In this document: one piece after another, positions 12,298-24,866 of the stretch
Layout of the letters: the number at the start of each line of letters is the position of its first letter
Position numbering within the stretch: position 1 is the first letter of the stretch
DNA from: Chlamydomonas reinhardtii
Lineage: Eukaryota > Chlorophyta > Chlorophyceae > Chlamydomonadales > Chlamydomonadaceae
Reading direction: 5' to 3'
Assembly (NCBI RefSeq): GCF_000002595.2
Contig: NC_057008.1
Span: forward strand, 1,944,046 to 2,008,045
DNA length: 64,000 nucleotides
Translations under genes and position numbers: made by a program
Notes under the pieces: model-generated
Told to the model about the DNA's origin: nothing
What the model saw: only the letters and a program-made list of their open reading frames with translations
Database searches by the model: none

Positions 12298-13327
12298 AAG
12301 CTTCTAGCTATCAACCTAACATAGGGGCCAAACTGGATTCCCTGCTTGAGTCACCACGGATGGCGTGTGCCCCGCACAGGACCGTGAGACGGGCGCGCCG
12401 ATAAAGCAAGACGGGAGCTATGACGAATGTGAGTATGAAGCCATATGTTTCATAAGCAAGTTCTACAGGAAGGATCCCGATTGCGGACTCGATTGGAGTT
12501 TCCACCCTCTGTCGCGGTACACATACACCCCGTGTCAGCCAGGGCCGCTAGCCTTCGCTTGGGCTGAAATGATGCCTAAACGGCTGGTGCACCACACAAC
12601 CCCAGGATCTGCCGCTATAGAGCACTCGCCTTGAAGCCTGTCGAGCTGAGAACCGGAGAGCCCCTTCGTAACGGCCATCGTAAACATGCGTTGAGGCAAC
12701 CGCCGACCTTGTTACTTATGATGACGCAGGAGACCTTTCGCCGCGTATTTGTCACACACGCGCACTTGGCCGTGCTCGCGCAGCGCGCTCTGGCCCACGC
12801 TGCCGCCCTTGCCCACGCTTGCATCCCTGCTACACGGCATCGCGACGCGGAGGCGAGGAACACACTTGAGCCCACGTGGTATTGCGCAGTTGTCATCAGG
12901 GACTTACATGCACGGCACGCACCACGGCGCCCTTGCGGCGCTGCTGTGCCGGCCCACGCCGCCACGCGCCCGCCAAATAAGCACGTCAAACGGCTCCTGG
13001 AACCCGCCTTGTCCAAGCACATCCACAGGAGCGGAGCTGGTCGCTCCGCGACTCGACTAAGTTATGTTTCATGTTGTACGGATTCCACATATGTACAGAA
13101 CCCCTCAAAGCCCCCTGAAATTTGAACCCCTCACCGAACCGTGCCGTCCACGTTGCCTTCGGCTGCGGCGCACACAACTTGAGTGACGCAACGCCCTTCA
13201 CGCGGTTGCCTGGCGACCACTACCCACGCTGGGACCTCGTACACCGCTTTAACTCCATGTACCCTTTCCACTTAAGTCATCCTCCTCTCCACCACTTTGC
13301 TCCTCCGATCCTTCAGGCCGCTGCTGC
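12298..13327. other. Intergenic region between bHLH and IFT46
   Basis: Holds the 3' flank of IFT46 and the upstream region of the bHLH gene, both on the minus strand. No further gene is supported; the short ORFs here lack domains. Confidence 0.5.
12904..12908 (-). terminator. Possible poly(A) signal of IFT46
   Basis: TGTAA on the minus strand, the usual volvocine polyadenylation signal, about 420 nt after the IFT46 stop. The assignment rests on motif and distance only. Confidence 0.35.
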
Positions 13328-16300
13328 TCACAAGCCCAGCACATCCGCGCCGCCGCCCATCATGCCGCCGCCGCCGCCCGACATGCCGTCCAGCTTGTTC
13401 TCCATCTCCATGTGCTGCCTGTCGTTGCACGAGGAGAAATACGTCAGCTCACGCCAGTTAGGCCGCTGATATTAATAAAGGACATGCAAGCAGCTGCCTC
13501 GAGCGGCGTCCAACACTACCTCATCCCGGACCGGTCAACCCGCCCAGCTCTCACACCGCCCGCATGGCCATCCCCACCACCAGTGCCTGTACCCTGTCCC
13601 GCCCCCCACCCCGCGACTGTTTCCTTATGGGGTTGGTCCAGAATTACCCCCCACCCCGCACCTGAAGATGGGGTTGTTCTTGAACTCCAGGTACAGTGTG
13701 AACAGCACGTGCAGGCTCTCCACGGGGTCGTCGTACACGGGAATGTCCAGCAGCGTGCACACCAGCCGGGCGTAGGTCTTGATGTCCAGCTCCTGCGGGG
13801 GAGGGGGGGGGCGGAAGGCGTGGGTGACAGGGTGTGGGTGGAAAGTCGCCAAGGGTGTGCGCGACAAAACTGAGTAAGGAAGGATGATGGCGAGTGGATG
13901 GAGAATCAGGGCGGCGGTGATGATGGCGAGTGCGGCAATGCAGATGAGGTGGGTGGGTGGTACACGACAAGCTGAGCTTCCGTGTCGCAACCGCACTACC
14001 ATAGTCGCAAAATGTCGCTAGCATGCCGATCCAGTCCCACCACATCGCCGGACGGCATGTGCATGGTCTTGAGGAAGGTCTCCACCTCCGGCGGCCACTC
14101 CTGCATCAGCGCCTCGATCTCTGGCATGCGCTTGCTGTAGTTGACGGTGGCGGCCGGCTTGGCCTTGTGGATGTCGTTGATGGAGGCTGCGATGCAGGAG
14201 CAGGAGCAGAAGCTGAGTGACGGCTCTCAATACCATCTTCCAACGGGTTGGTTGTAAGCTCGGATTCTTAACAAACGGTTCGGCAAGCAGTGACCCCAAA
14301 GACCCGACGCAAAACACATCCTTGCCCCGCATCGCCTTGCCCCCCTGCCCGTAATGCCTCTGTCCCCACGCCGCCGCTGCCGCCGCCGCCGCCGCACCCA
14401 CCGATCCACTGCTGGATCTTCTTGGCCTTGTTCTCGTCGGTGTGCTCCAGCCGCCCCACCATGTCGGCCTTGGCGCCCGGCGCCTCCTTGGACAGCTGCC
14501 GCAGCTGCAGCGTCAGCACCGTGGGGTCCGACTGCTTGGCGGCCGGCTCGTCCAGAACCTGCACGCGGGGGATACATTCATAATTAATTAAGAAGAGAAG
14601 GCGTAGCCAGGTACAGTAGCATAGTAGACACGGGGGCCGGGATAAAAGCCATCCCAAAGTTGCTTTTCATCACATCCTCTGCTCTTGCTTGTACTAGGAA
14701 GTCAGCACGTGGCGGCCGTGAGCGGGCAGGGGTGTCGTACGGCATGCCCGAGCCCAGCAATTACAGGTGTCACAGGGCCAGGCAAGGGACGAGATCAGTC
14801 AGGACTCGGGGGCCCCCCCACGCGGCGGGTCAGTGAAGGACGGGCACAGAGGTGTTGGGGGCACGGGGCCTGTGTGTGCCAGTGCAACCCCTACCGCGCG
14901 CCAAGCCCAGCCCTCCATGCCCTGCCGTCACCATATCCTGCGTCGCCTCCAACCCAACAACCCCGCCGCCGCCCGCCCTTGTCTACAGCTCCCGCGCCCC
15001 CTTTGCGCGCGCCGCGCTGCCCCCCCTCCCCCCGCACCTTGAGCCCCAGGTAGTCGGGCTTGGTGTCGGGTCGCGGCACCTTGATGAACTCGTCGATGCC
15101 GCCCACCGCGGGGATGTAGTCAGGGATGAAGGGCTTGATGCGCGTGTCCAGCTCCACCGTCTGAGCGGGTGGGAGAAGAAAAGCGCAAGGGGAGAGGGAA
15201 GGCAAGAGGGGTTGGAGGGTAGGCGGGCATGGGGTGTGGGCGACGGGCAGGGGTAAGCGAGGGGACGAGGGGAGTCGAGGGCGCGAGCGGCTTGGCCGCG
15301 ACCTCCCGCAATTCAAAGGCAGGGCGGCGCGGTGCCCCTGCGATGGACTGTGCGCCTCCCATGGGATGCTGCGCACGCATGGGTGCGTTGCCTGTGCTCG
15401 CACACCGCATACGCCTCTTGCAGACACACACACACACACTGCTGGCAACAATGGACATCGCCGCCCTGCCTCTTAGGCTCCAGCCCTCACTCGGTGACCC
15501 GCACCCGGCAACCCTGACACTGGCCCTGTCCTGACCCTGACTCTGGCGGCAGGACCTCAAAGCTGCTCACTGGACTACTACTACCGTAGAGCTGTACCCG
15601 CCTGCGGCTCGTAGCGGCCCTTGCCCTGACCCTGCCGGTACGGCCTCACAGATTCGCACTAGACTACTAGAACTGTACCCACCTGCGGCTTGTAGCGGCC
15701 GATGTAGGAGAACAGCTCGCGCACGTCCTCGCCCACGTTCAGGTGCTTGTACTCCTGTGCGAGTGGGCATAGCAGCACGGCGTGTCGGATCAGGGACGGC
15801 CAGCTGGGAGCATGTTAGCAAGCATCGCACATGCGGTGCCTGCTCGGCGCACCGCGCCATGCGCCGGATGAGCTGCATTGTGGCTCACGGCACTATTCCC
15901 CCCTGGCTACGCCTTCACTTCTTATTTAACCATGAATGTAACCCCCAGGCAGCTGGACGAACAGCATCGCAACCCACGGACCTGTGCGTTGTAAGCACCC
16001 GGCGGTGCCTCGTCCGAGTTGGCGATGCCGCCAGCTGCAGGGGAGGGCACGGACAACGTCGGGCAGCGATTCAAACTCTGGTGGCACAGCGTGTCACGCC
16101 ATAGAACCTGATGCCCACGTCACCAAAGCGTCCTTTTCACGGCCCCCAGTGGCGTGTACCCCAGACCCCATGAAACCACACCCTCACTGCCAAACCCTGT
16201 GCACCCCTCCGCCTCATAGACCTACGTGCGTGCTTTCCAGCCTCATAGCCCGTTGGTGAGAGTGTCCGCGCTGGAGCAGCTGGCCCCTCGTCCATGTCGT

Positions 16301-16805
16301 GTGACTCTATGAGCGACGCATCTGTGGGAGGTGGTGGGGAGGAACGGCCATCGGAACCTGGCAGAGCGGCAGAAGCAAGGCGCCGACGGTCACGCTGACA
16401 TCGTTCAAGTACCTCTAGGCGCAGCTGGAGGCTCATCCGCTCCCGCGAAGCTCTCCGACTCACTCAGGTTCACCTCCTGCGAGAGGGACATGTGGTCACG
16501 CAAATGAGCGAGCCAAAGACAAAGCACATGCACAGAAGCTAAACATGCCATCATTAGCACATACCTCGTCGTGCGGCTGGTTCTGCACGACCTGCGAGCG
16601 CGCGGTGCCCTGGAACTGGTCCAGGTCGTCCTGTAAAGAGAGGACAGCATGATTACTGAATACAAAGCACTTCATCTGTGGCTTTCAAATGCATGGGAGC
16701 ATGAAAGGCGGGTCCCAGCCCCGGCTGCAAGTCGCATTCAACGCGGTTGGGCCCCTCGCTCTCGCTCACCCCGTCGCGGTCAGGGTAGTCCATAGAGTCA
16801 TCCAT
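13328..16805 (-). CDS. IFT46: Intraflagellar transport protein 46 (IFT46), complete
   Basis: Core subunit of the IFT-B complex, needed for cilium assembly and for import of outer dynein arms. Eleven exons with GT/AG sites keep frame from start to stop: 16805-16770, 16630-16565, 16476-16413, 16321-16226, 16034-15982, 15754-15683, 15160-15038, 14558-14402, 14186-14041, 13792-13662 and 13418-13328. They give 344 residues, the family's usual length. The N-terminus, MDDSMDYPDRDG, is followed by an acidic disordered stretch. The conserved core includes YIGRYKPQTVELDTRIKPF, IPDYIPAVGG, SINDIHKAKP, NYSKRMPEIEALMQEWP and ARLVCTLLDIPVYDDPVESL. The C-terminus is a Gly/Met tail ending in ADVLGL. The start is chosen because it opens the exon series and matches the expected IFT46 N-terminus. 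No damage is seen. Confidence 0.97.
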
Positions 16806-17289
16806 GGCTGCTGCTTGCTCCTATGTCAGGTCCAAGTCCTCGCCGGGCAGGTCACAAAGGAAATTCCAAGGCTTGCGTAACAAACGCAAGCAGCCTGCCC
16901 CTTGCACCTAGGTCATTCAGGTAGATAATACTTGATCTAATAAGTGGTATATGTTGATAATTGCTCGTGGGCCCGCGGCCAACAGCAGGTCTTGCGAAAA
17001 CGCAACTCGGGGAACAGAGCCCGTCCTGAAATGTTTTCTATCTATAAGCTCAAGGTTGCCCTGCACAACTCTGTATCGGCTGCGGTTCGGTGCCTCCTGC
17101 AATTGCGGCATGGCACGCAGTCACCCCTCCTGGCCCCATGAGGTTCCCCTTGAGTTCCCCGTTGAATGCAACTGATTGTAATGGAGGGACCTTGGCGACT
17201 AAACTACTCGACAACTGTGCATGTCATTTCTATGTCCTATCTCTTTGGTCATTGGAGCACACGGAGGCGACTCCAAATCCCGCAACCCT
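16806..17289. other. Upstream region of IFT46
   Basis: Non-coding stretch between the IFT46 start codon and an interspersed repeat beginning at 17290. The IFT46 promoter must lie here or inside the repeat. No regulatory motif is assigned. Confidence 0.45.
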
Positions 17290-18346
17290 ATGGATGCGAA
17301 TTACAATTGAAGGGACAGTCCGACAAGCGGGGGTACACCGTACCCACGCCGCGAGGGACCGTCTCCGGCCCAGAGAGAAACACCCACCCCCTGGTTGACT
17401 GCCGACCTTCATAGCATCACGCGCATGAGTCGAAGCCAAGCCGAAGCCCGCCAAAGCCCCACCGCCACGTAACACCCCTCATCTCGTTTAGGTCTTTTGG
17501 CGGCAGCGCCAACGCAAAACAAGGCACGACAGGCCAGTGGTCTGCCGACAGCCCCATCAAACGCAAGCACCACACAAATATCACGTCCGAAGACGATGGC
17601 TGGCGTCAGAGACGCGCAATGTCTTGGCCCGAAGGCCCATGTCTGATAGTCTGTGCCGAGGCACAACTGGAACCGGAAGCCTAGCCGAAACACCACCAAG
17701 CCACAGCACACCACAGCCCCTCGCAAAGGGCGCACCACCCACCATCCGTCCAACCAACGACCCAGACCGACCCTCCACACAAGCCCCAGCGGCACTCGGA
17801 GACGAGAAGAGCCAACAGTCGCCCGGGCGCCCGGGCAACAGCCGCCCGTGCACACACACACCAAACCCGGGACTACCCGACTGCGGTCACCACGCGCCTA
17901 CCGGTCCGTGAACCGTATGCTGCGAGCTAAAACCCCCAGGGCTAAAATCTGCAGAGCCAGGAAGACCGCAGACAGAGACGACGGCTGACTGGGCGCCACG
18001 AGGAAAGGCGCCGAGGAGCACACAGGCGAGGCACCGATGCGCCAGCCGTTGCGCCGGGCCAAGGGCGACCACGAGGGCTACCCACTACCTGCAAACACAG
18101 AAACCACTGACAACACAACACCGAAGAACTCATGCGACCAGCCGCCCGCGGGCCGCCATGGAACTTCGAACCCAAAGCTCGGCGCTGAGCGCCTGTCTGA
18201 ACCCCAACCCTGTCTGAACCAATCTGATAAAAGCGCCCGGAACAGGCGACAAAAATTTGGAAACGAAAGCCAAGGTCGACAACTAAGATGTTGTGCGCCC
18301 CCACGCGAGCAAAGGCTCGCGGGCTAGGGGTTGAGCCCTAGAGGCG
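17290..18346 (-). repeat. 1.06 kb interspersed repeat, tentatively non-autonomous non-LTR-like (copy 1)
   Basis: This copy shares its left end (ATGGATGCGAATTACAATTG and following) with repeats at 49983, 54744 and 58100, and its right end (GCGAGC...GCTCGC hairpin, then GGGCTAGGGGTTGAGCCC) with 60690-60778. It has no convincing ORF. Read on the minus strand it ends ...AATTCGCATCCAT. Other copies follow this with CATAAAG units, like the tail of a target-primed retroposon. Read on the plus strand, the hairpin plus CTAG near the end could suggest a Helitron, so the class is open. Confidence 0.6.
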
Positions 18347-19082
18347 ACGTATAGGTATGCGGCGACAACGTGCACTATGGAAGCATCGCAGCGAACCCTA
18401 TGGAAGCATCGCAGCGAACATCTTCAAAGCTCTCCTGCAGGGACGTTCCGCCGTTGTCGGTCCGATGTTCGCCGGCAATGCGCGCTGAATGCAGACAAGT
18501 GCACTCTTCCCTGCTTTACATGCGCAAGCCGTGCCCACAAGAAGTGCCTGGACCACCCGACGCTAACTCACGGCACCTCCGCACCTCTCCGGACGAACGC
18601 ACACGGCACGTCTGCCCAACGCTATGTTCGGTCCCCTATACTCAATCCCAATCCCGAACCACACCTGCAGCGTTTGCCAAACTTCCCAGTATAAAACGCG
18701 CACGCCTACTAACGCACAGCCTACATCTGTTGTAACAACATCTGCCGTGACGGTTGCCGCACCATGCGCGGCCAAGGCGGGAACCTACCTAAGCGATCCA
18801 ATTGCTCGCCTTCCTGGCTTCCTCACTAATCTCAGGAGTCTACCGTCTATTGAGCCGCCCAGGCTCCACTTGCACCATCAACCACACCCCCTGATCCTCT
18901 TAAAGTGCTCTACCTGCGGAACCATTCACATCATACTGCTGGAAGAATGCGGGTGGGAGACGTGGCCTCTACCGCTCACGTGCCACTTCATCAATGCGCA
19001 CACACTCACACACGCCCTCGAAATCACAATCACTCCCTGCCTCGCTGCCAGTCTCCGCCGCCAGTTTCCGCCGCCGGCGCAA
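18347..19082. other. Intergenic region with a 23-bp tandem duplication
   Basis: Contains two adjacent copies of a 23 bp unit, 18375-18397 and 18398-18420 (CTATGGAAGCATCGCAGCG...), a zinc-finger-like fragment described separately, and the 3' flank of the exonuclease gene. Confidence 0.5.
18456..18560 (+). pseudogene. PHD-like cysteine/histidine fragment
   Basis: A short open stretch reads DKCTLPCFTCASRAHKKCLD. Its spacing and the SRAH..CL core match the PHD-like finger of the recombinase protein in the YR retroelement at 51.7 kb (CEGCGSRAHHQCLG). Nothing recognisable surrounds it. It may be a remnant of a related element or a chance relic. Confidence 0.3.
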
Positions 19083-22000
19083 TCACTCGTCGTCGTCCTC
19101 CTCACCCAATTCCTGGCGCCCCCGCTTGCCCGTCGTCAACGGAGCCGCCGCCTTGCCCCGCCCGTGGGCCCCTCCCGCCGCGGCCGCCGCCGCCGCGGCG
19201 GCCGCCGCCGCCAGCTCGTACGTACGGCCGCAGGAGTCGCAGGCGCCGTAGCGCGGCGGATGGCCAGTGGAGGCGCAGTGGCTCAGGTGTGCCTGCAGAG
19301 ACGGCACGCCACGCGCGCGACACCCGGGGGCGTTGCACTTGAGTAGCGACCCCGCCGACGCCACGCCACCACAGGCGCCACGCCCGGCACCCGTTGCTGC
19401 TGCTGCAGCCGCTGCGGCACTGCCGGACCCCGCCGGCCCTGCTGGCAACCCCGACTCCAAATCCTCGTAGTCGTGCGCCGCAAGGGGCCCCGCGCCCGCG
19501 CCGTCGCCGGCGGGCGAGTCGCTGGATCCAGATCCAGATCCGGATCCAGGCCCGGGTCCGGATCCGGATCCAGCAGCGGCGCGCAGCTGCACCGGCTCTC
19601 CGATGGCGTTGCGGCAGCCGGCGCAGGGCGAGGGCGAGGAGTGCCACAGCCGCAGCGCGCGGAACAGCTGCCCCGCCGCCAGCACGTCCCTGCAGCATGC
19701 GACCGAGGAGGTCAGCGGGTTAGTCAATGCGAGTCAGCGAGTCAGTCAGCGAGTCAATCAACTACGGAGTGAATTGATTTGTTTATAGTAAGAAGGTCAC
19801 CATGGCTATGGTGGGGCAAGGCTATGCAAGCACCCTGCGCCCTTGGAAACGCGGTTGCGCTCAGTGGATCCTCTTGGGACTGGCCGCTACCGTACTCACA
19901 GGCTGGCGTATTTGAGCTGGTGAGCCGTCAGCTGCGGCGCCGCCCAGTTGCTGCGGCTGACGGACTTGGACTTGTGCAGCGGCACACCCAGGACCTGTGT
20001 GGGAGACGGACAGCAGGGGCGTCAGCGGCAGCGGCAGCAGCAGCAGCAGCAGCAGCAGCAGCGCCATCAGCAACCAGTAGGTTGGCGTAATATAACAGAT
20101 ATTATTAACGGACTGTTGCGATATTTCCTCCGCCTCGCCGCAAACCGCCAGGGGCACCTCGTACAAAGCGGCCACCTTCAGCGGCGACCAGCATCAAGCA
20201 CTTTGTATCGCGCCGTCTGGCCGTGACGCACTCCCTGCACCTCCTCTCCGTCCCCCGGGCTTGGACTCGGCGACTTCCCCCTCACCTGCCGCGTCAGTCG
20301 CGCTAGGCCGTAGCCGTGGTAGCCCAGGGTCCTCGCCACCTCCTGTTGGGGGCACACGCACACGCACACGCACACAAACGTGGGCGTCATTTGAATTGCG
20401 GCGCGGAGCGGGAGCGGTGGCGGTGAGAGCCTTGACAATGGGTGTTAAAGCCCTGGTGGGGTTTCGCAACAAGAGCTACCACGGCTGCCAGCCGCAGGCC
20501 TGGAAACCGCCGCCTCGAAACGGAAACCAACCACCTTGCAACCGCAGGCGCGCACCTGCAGGTCAATGAAGCGACGGAAACGCGCCTTGCCGATCCCGAA
20601 GGTGCTCTTCATCTTGGCCTCGTCCGCGCCGTCCCAGCCGAAGCCCAGGATGACCAGCGAGGGGTCAGACAGGAAGGCGGTCACAGGGGCGGGCAGGCTG
20701 CGGAGGAGGCAAAGCGAGCAGAGGAGCGGAGGAGCGGAGGAGAGAAGGGATTGGTGAAACTCGCACGACAGCGCAGCTAGTGGCAAGACGGAGAGGGAGT
20801 GGAGGAAAAGGAGGGAAGAAGAGGCAGAAGACAAAGGCTCCGCACAACCTCATCATCACATGCTTTCACAGCTCCGGACTTGTGTTTACAGCTTGTGTTT
20901 TAGAGCTGCAGGCCTCCGACTCTTACATGTACCCCATGGCGCTGACGCGCAGCAGCACGCAGGTGGTGGCGCTGGCCAGCTGCGAGGGCGAATGCGAGGG
21001 GAGCACACACGGGCATGCCGTCGTATTATTGCATCGCATGCACGGTCTTTGCGCATATATTTTCTTGTGCTCTTGAGCACGCGGATACGGCGGGGATAAG
21101 GATTCCAGCGTGAGGGAGGAGACTTAGAAGACCAGGTGGAGTTAGAAGGAGTGGTATTGCTCGGAGCGACCGCCCAACTCGGCGTACCTCATCATCGCCA
21201 GCATCCCAAAACCCTCAGCACCAAGAGGCAGTGGCGCACACGCTCATACGCATAACGAGTAAAGTGGCTCTGTATCCCTCAAAGTAGCACCCGCACATTC
21301 GCACGCACCTGCACCAGAGCCACCGGCGAGCTGCGGCCTGCCACTGTCTCGGGCCGCCACTCCAGGTCGATGGCAATGACGCGGTCCTGTTTTGTGTTTG
21401 ATGCCGTTGAGGTTGTTGCCGTGGATGCGTTCTATGTGATACGGTAGCTATGGTGATCGTGACAAGATGGCCCAAACCCGCAATGGCGACTATTGACAAG
21501 CTGCCGGATCCCTTACCCGCCGGATGCGTTATCCCATTCAAACAGCCTACGCTCCTACCTCCGACCGCCTACCCCGGGTGGGGTTGACTTTCCTCTTTAG
21601 CAGCTGCCCCGTGCCTCCGCGTGCCCCAGCACCGTGCCCCGCCCACTCCCGATCCCAACCGGTGGCCCCTTCCTCTCCCCTCCCCTTCCCTCCCCGCGTT
21701 CAATGCATCCGGTAACGCTTTTCCAACCATCTTGCAACCCCTCCCCCCCGCTTGTTTTAGTTGGGTTTGGTTTAGTTTGGGCTGGTATTACAACCCCTCC
21801 CCTCCCCGCGCCCCTCACCGTCATGCTGGCCCGCAGCCGCAGCAGTGCGTCCTCCACGTGCTTGACGCTCTCCACGCAGTAGGCCGCCAGCCCCTCCGGC
21901 AGCACCAGCTTCTCGTAGCCCCGAGCCAGCGGGTAGCGAGCCAGCGAGCCGGGCGGCTCGTCGAACACGGCCTGCGGGGTGTGGTAAGGAGCGCGGTGTG

Positions 22001-22274
22001 CGCGTGAGGTGTATGCGTGAGGTAAGAGAGGTAATTACGCGTTATTTGTGTGTAAAATGGCACCAAGGAAAGCACCGCGTTGTTTGTGCGTGCATGTGGC
22101 ATACCGTATATCAGGTTGCCCCGAGGGAGGTGGTTGACGTGAAGTGCCTTCGCAACCCGCAACCACCAGCTCACCGCCCCGTCACCCACGGCCCGCCGCC
22201 GCCCCCCTCCCGCCGCCCTCCTCCTCGCTCTATTGCATCGGATTCGTTTGGGCTGGTAACTACACCCCCCCCCA

Positions 22275-22305
<31 letters not shown>

Positions 22306-24087
22306 GACCTCGCCCACCTGCCAGTGCAGCGACGGCACCTTGACCTCGAACCCACACCAGGCCGGGCCCGCCGCCACCGGCGCCGTCGGCGATGCCGAGC
22401 CCTGCCCCGCCGCTGCCGCCGCCGCCACTCCTTCCCCAAGCGCGCTGGCGCCACTGTACAGCGGCATGCGAGCGCGGCAGCCCCGCGCGGGATCACACGG
22501 CGGCACCGTGGTCAGCACTAGGCGCGGCGACGCCCCGTTTCCGCCACTACCGCCGCCGCCTCCCGCGGTGCTGCCACCAGCGCCCCCGCCCCTGCTGCTT
22601 CCGCCCGCGGCCGCCCCCGACGCCGACGCCGCTCGCCCCAGCGCGCTCGCGGCCAATGCCGACAAGTCCACACGTGCCCGCTTCGCCGCCTGCCCCGCCT
22701 CGCCCTCCGTCGAACCCGAGGCGGTAGCAGTGGCGGTGGCGGTGGCGGTGGCAGAAGCAGCCCTACCGGACCCCAGCCGCTCCGTTGCGAGGCGCCGCAG
22801 CGCGGCGGCCCGTGCGGCCGACACGGCCGGCGCCGCCGGGCCGTCTGTGTCAGAGCCACTGCTCGTGTCCTCTGACCCACCGCCCGCGCCGCTGCTGCCG
22901 AGCAGCAGAGAGGAGCTGTGGGCACAACGCATTGCCGTGGTCGCCTGCGTCCCAGCGGCGGCGGCTACGGTGGCACCAGCGGCGGCGCCTCCGCCGCCGC
23001 CGCCGAAGCGCTGAGCAAGGAGAGCCTCCGCCGCGCGCCGCTTAGCGCTCTTCGCGGCGGCCACTGCCGCCGCAGCTGCTGCCGCCGTCACGCCTGCAGT
23101 TGCCTGACCCGCCGCTGCCGCTGCCGCTGGCGTTGCCACCAGGCCACCCCAGACGGCGGCGGCACCGCCGTTTGGCGTGGCCGCTCCGGCGGCGCCGCTC
23201 TCTTCCCCGCCGCCGCATCCCTCCGCCGCCGCATGGCCGCCTCGGCTATTGCATCCGACATCAAGACCAGCAGCAGCCTCAGCAGCCGGTGGAAGCCCGA
23301 AGAAGCGCCGTTCGTCATCCGCGTCCGCAAACAAATGTCCTGCCCGCGCATGCGCATGCGCATGCGGCTGCTGCTGCTGCAGCTGCAGCTGTAGCAGCTT
23401 GCGCTTGGACCCGCACACTGGGGCTGTCGCAGCCCCTGCTGTGGCTACTGCTTCCGGGGCTGCGACGCCCGCCCGCCGCCGCAGCAGGTGCAGTTGATGC
23501 GGAACGTCGCGAAGGTCTGTCTCATAGGAGCAGGAGGCCCGTGAGGAGGCGGCGGCTCTGGCAGCGGCCGCCGCCGCCGTCGCGGCCAGGGCGCCGCCGC
23601 TGGCTGGGCACTCGCTCAGTTCCGAGCTGGTGGGGCTGACGCCGTGCTCCATCCTATAATGCTGCTGCTGTTGCTCCTGCGAAGTGTGGCCTTTCTCCTG
23701 AGCCGGTTGCTGATGCGGCTGCTGTTGTTGTTGTTGTTGTTGTTGTTGCTGCGACCGTTTCTTGCCGCCCTGCATCGCCGGCGCAGGCCGCAGGGTGGTC
23801 ATGCTAATTGCCACTGCCGGGAGCCGGCCGCCCAACGGGGCGCCCACGCCGAGCAGCGATGTGCGTATGACGTCAACAGAAGGCCCCAGGCGCGCGCTGT
23901 CCTCCGGTCGGCTCGTGCTGGCCACCGGGAGCTCCTGGCTGCGTATGGCGATGGCCTGCGGCTGCGTGCCGAGCAGGTCGCTGAGCAAGAGCGCGGTGCC
24001 GCCGCTCGCTCGCAGAAAGCCTGAGGATGCGAGAAAGCTAGCGCTTCTTATGCCGTGTGGCAGCGTCAAATGCATAAGGTCCGCCAA
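19083..24087 (-). CDS. DEDDy 3'-5' exonuclease with long disordered N-terminus and C-terminal zinc finger
   Basis: DnaQ-fold exonuclease of the WRN-exonuclease/RNase D group, removing nucleotides from 3' ends. Exons: 24087-22318, 21971-21819, 21386-21309, 20981 to about 20927, 20697-20556, 20342-20286, 19994-19900 and 19689-19083. Exon 1 is 590 residues of mostly Ala/Gly/Gln/Ser low complexity. Motif I is VIAIDLEW, followed by SSPVALVQLASATTCVLL. Motif II lies in LVILGFGWDGADEAKM. Motif III is YASLD, a Y-x3-D split by an intron, which places it in the DEDDy class. HKSKSVSRSNWAAPQLT before motif III is typical of the WRN-like group. The C-terminus carries a Cys/His finger (CNAPGCRARGVPSLQAHLSH, then CDSCGRTY) and an acidic end. 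The junction after ~20927 does not keep frame with the visible sites, so a small exon or another donor is likely. Substrate unknown. Confidence 0.83.
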
Positions 24088-24866
24088 CGCAGGGCCTGCA
24101 CGGGTCGGGGGAGCAACGATTCACCATCTGAGCCGGCGGCTGGTATCCAAGCATCAATGGAAATAAGCAGATCACTTCAGGGCTTGTAATTGCGTGTGCA
24201 AGCACTCTGTGCTCATTACGGCCGCCTACTCCAAGCCCTCACCAGTTTGTGTGCACGCCCTGCCACCGTCAAGGGCCTCTTAAGCCACGTAATCAATAAA
24301 AATAGATTCAAGCAAGACCTAGAATTGCTGTGCGGCCAGAACGAGCCAAAGCTGACAAGTCGAGGCCCTAAACTCCTATGCAACAGTGATGGCTGCACAG
24401 TTTGTATGCGGCTGAGCCTCAATGCAAATGAACACTTCATGTGCTAAGAGAATGCGCCTTTGACTAATGACCAGAACTCGTCCGGCCCAATCGCCGGCAC
24501 GCCACGCGCCCCTATACCCTTCCGGGCCCCGAGCTCCCAACTGTCTGGGCCATGTCCCAAAGGTCATTCACGACTGTCACCGTCTGTCACCTCAAGTTGT
24601 GTGTCAAGTTTATGTTGAGCTATTCTGCTGCTGGTCTTGCCACAGGAATGCCCCTTGTCCTGCCAGGCGCTTAGCGCCAGCGTGTGGCTGAGCGACAATC
24701 TGACACTCGGCAACTTGAACCCAAAACCCATTCCTGCTAGCGCACAAACTTTATTTAAGTACTCGCCTGTCGGTTTGAAGTCATCGACCTTGCAGAGCGG
24801 CTACGTTTTGGCGACAAGCTTGCAGACACAAGTCGCTGTGCCTTTACTTAGCTACACCCAGTCGTC
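24088..24866. promoter_or_regulatory. Shared upstream region of two divergent genes
   Basis: 779 bp lie between the exonuclease ATG (minus, 24087) and the YchJ-like ATG (plus, 24867), so both promoters should be here. No core element is clearly readable. Confidence 0.45.

Noticed and set aside
17290-18346. Helitron (hairpin plus CTAG near the right end)
   Set aside because: No TC start at the other end, no Rep/helicase, and copies show CATAAAG tails in the opposite reading. Kept only as an alternative.
22171-23014. Long plus-strand Ala/Pro ORF opposite the exonuclease leader
   Set aside because: It is the complement of the Ala/Gly-rich exon 1 of the minus-strand gene; no splice or domain evidence.
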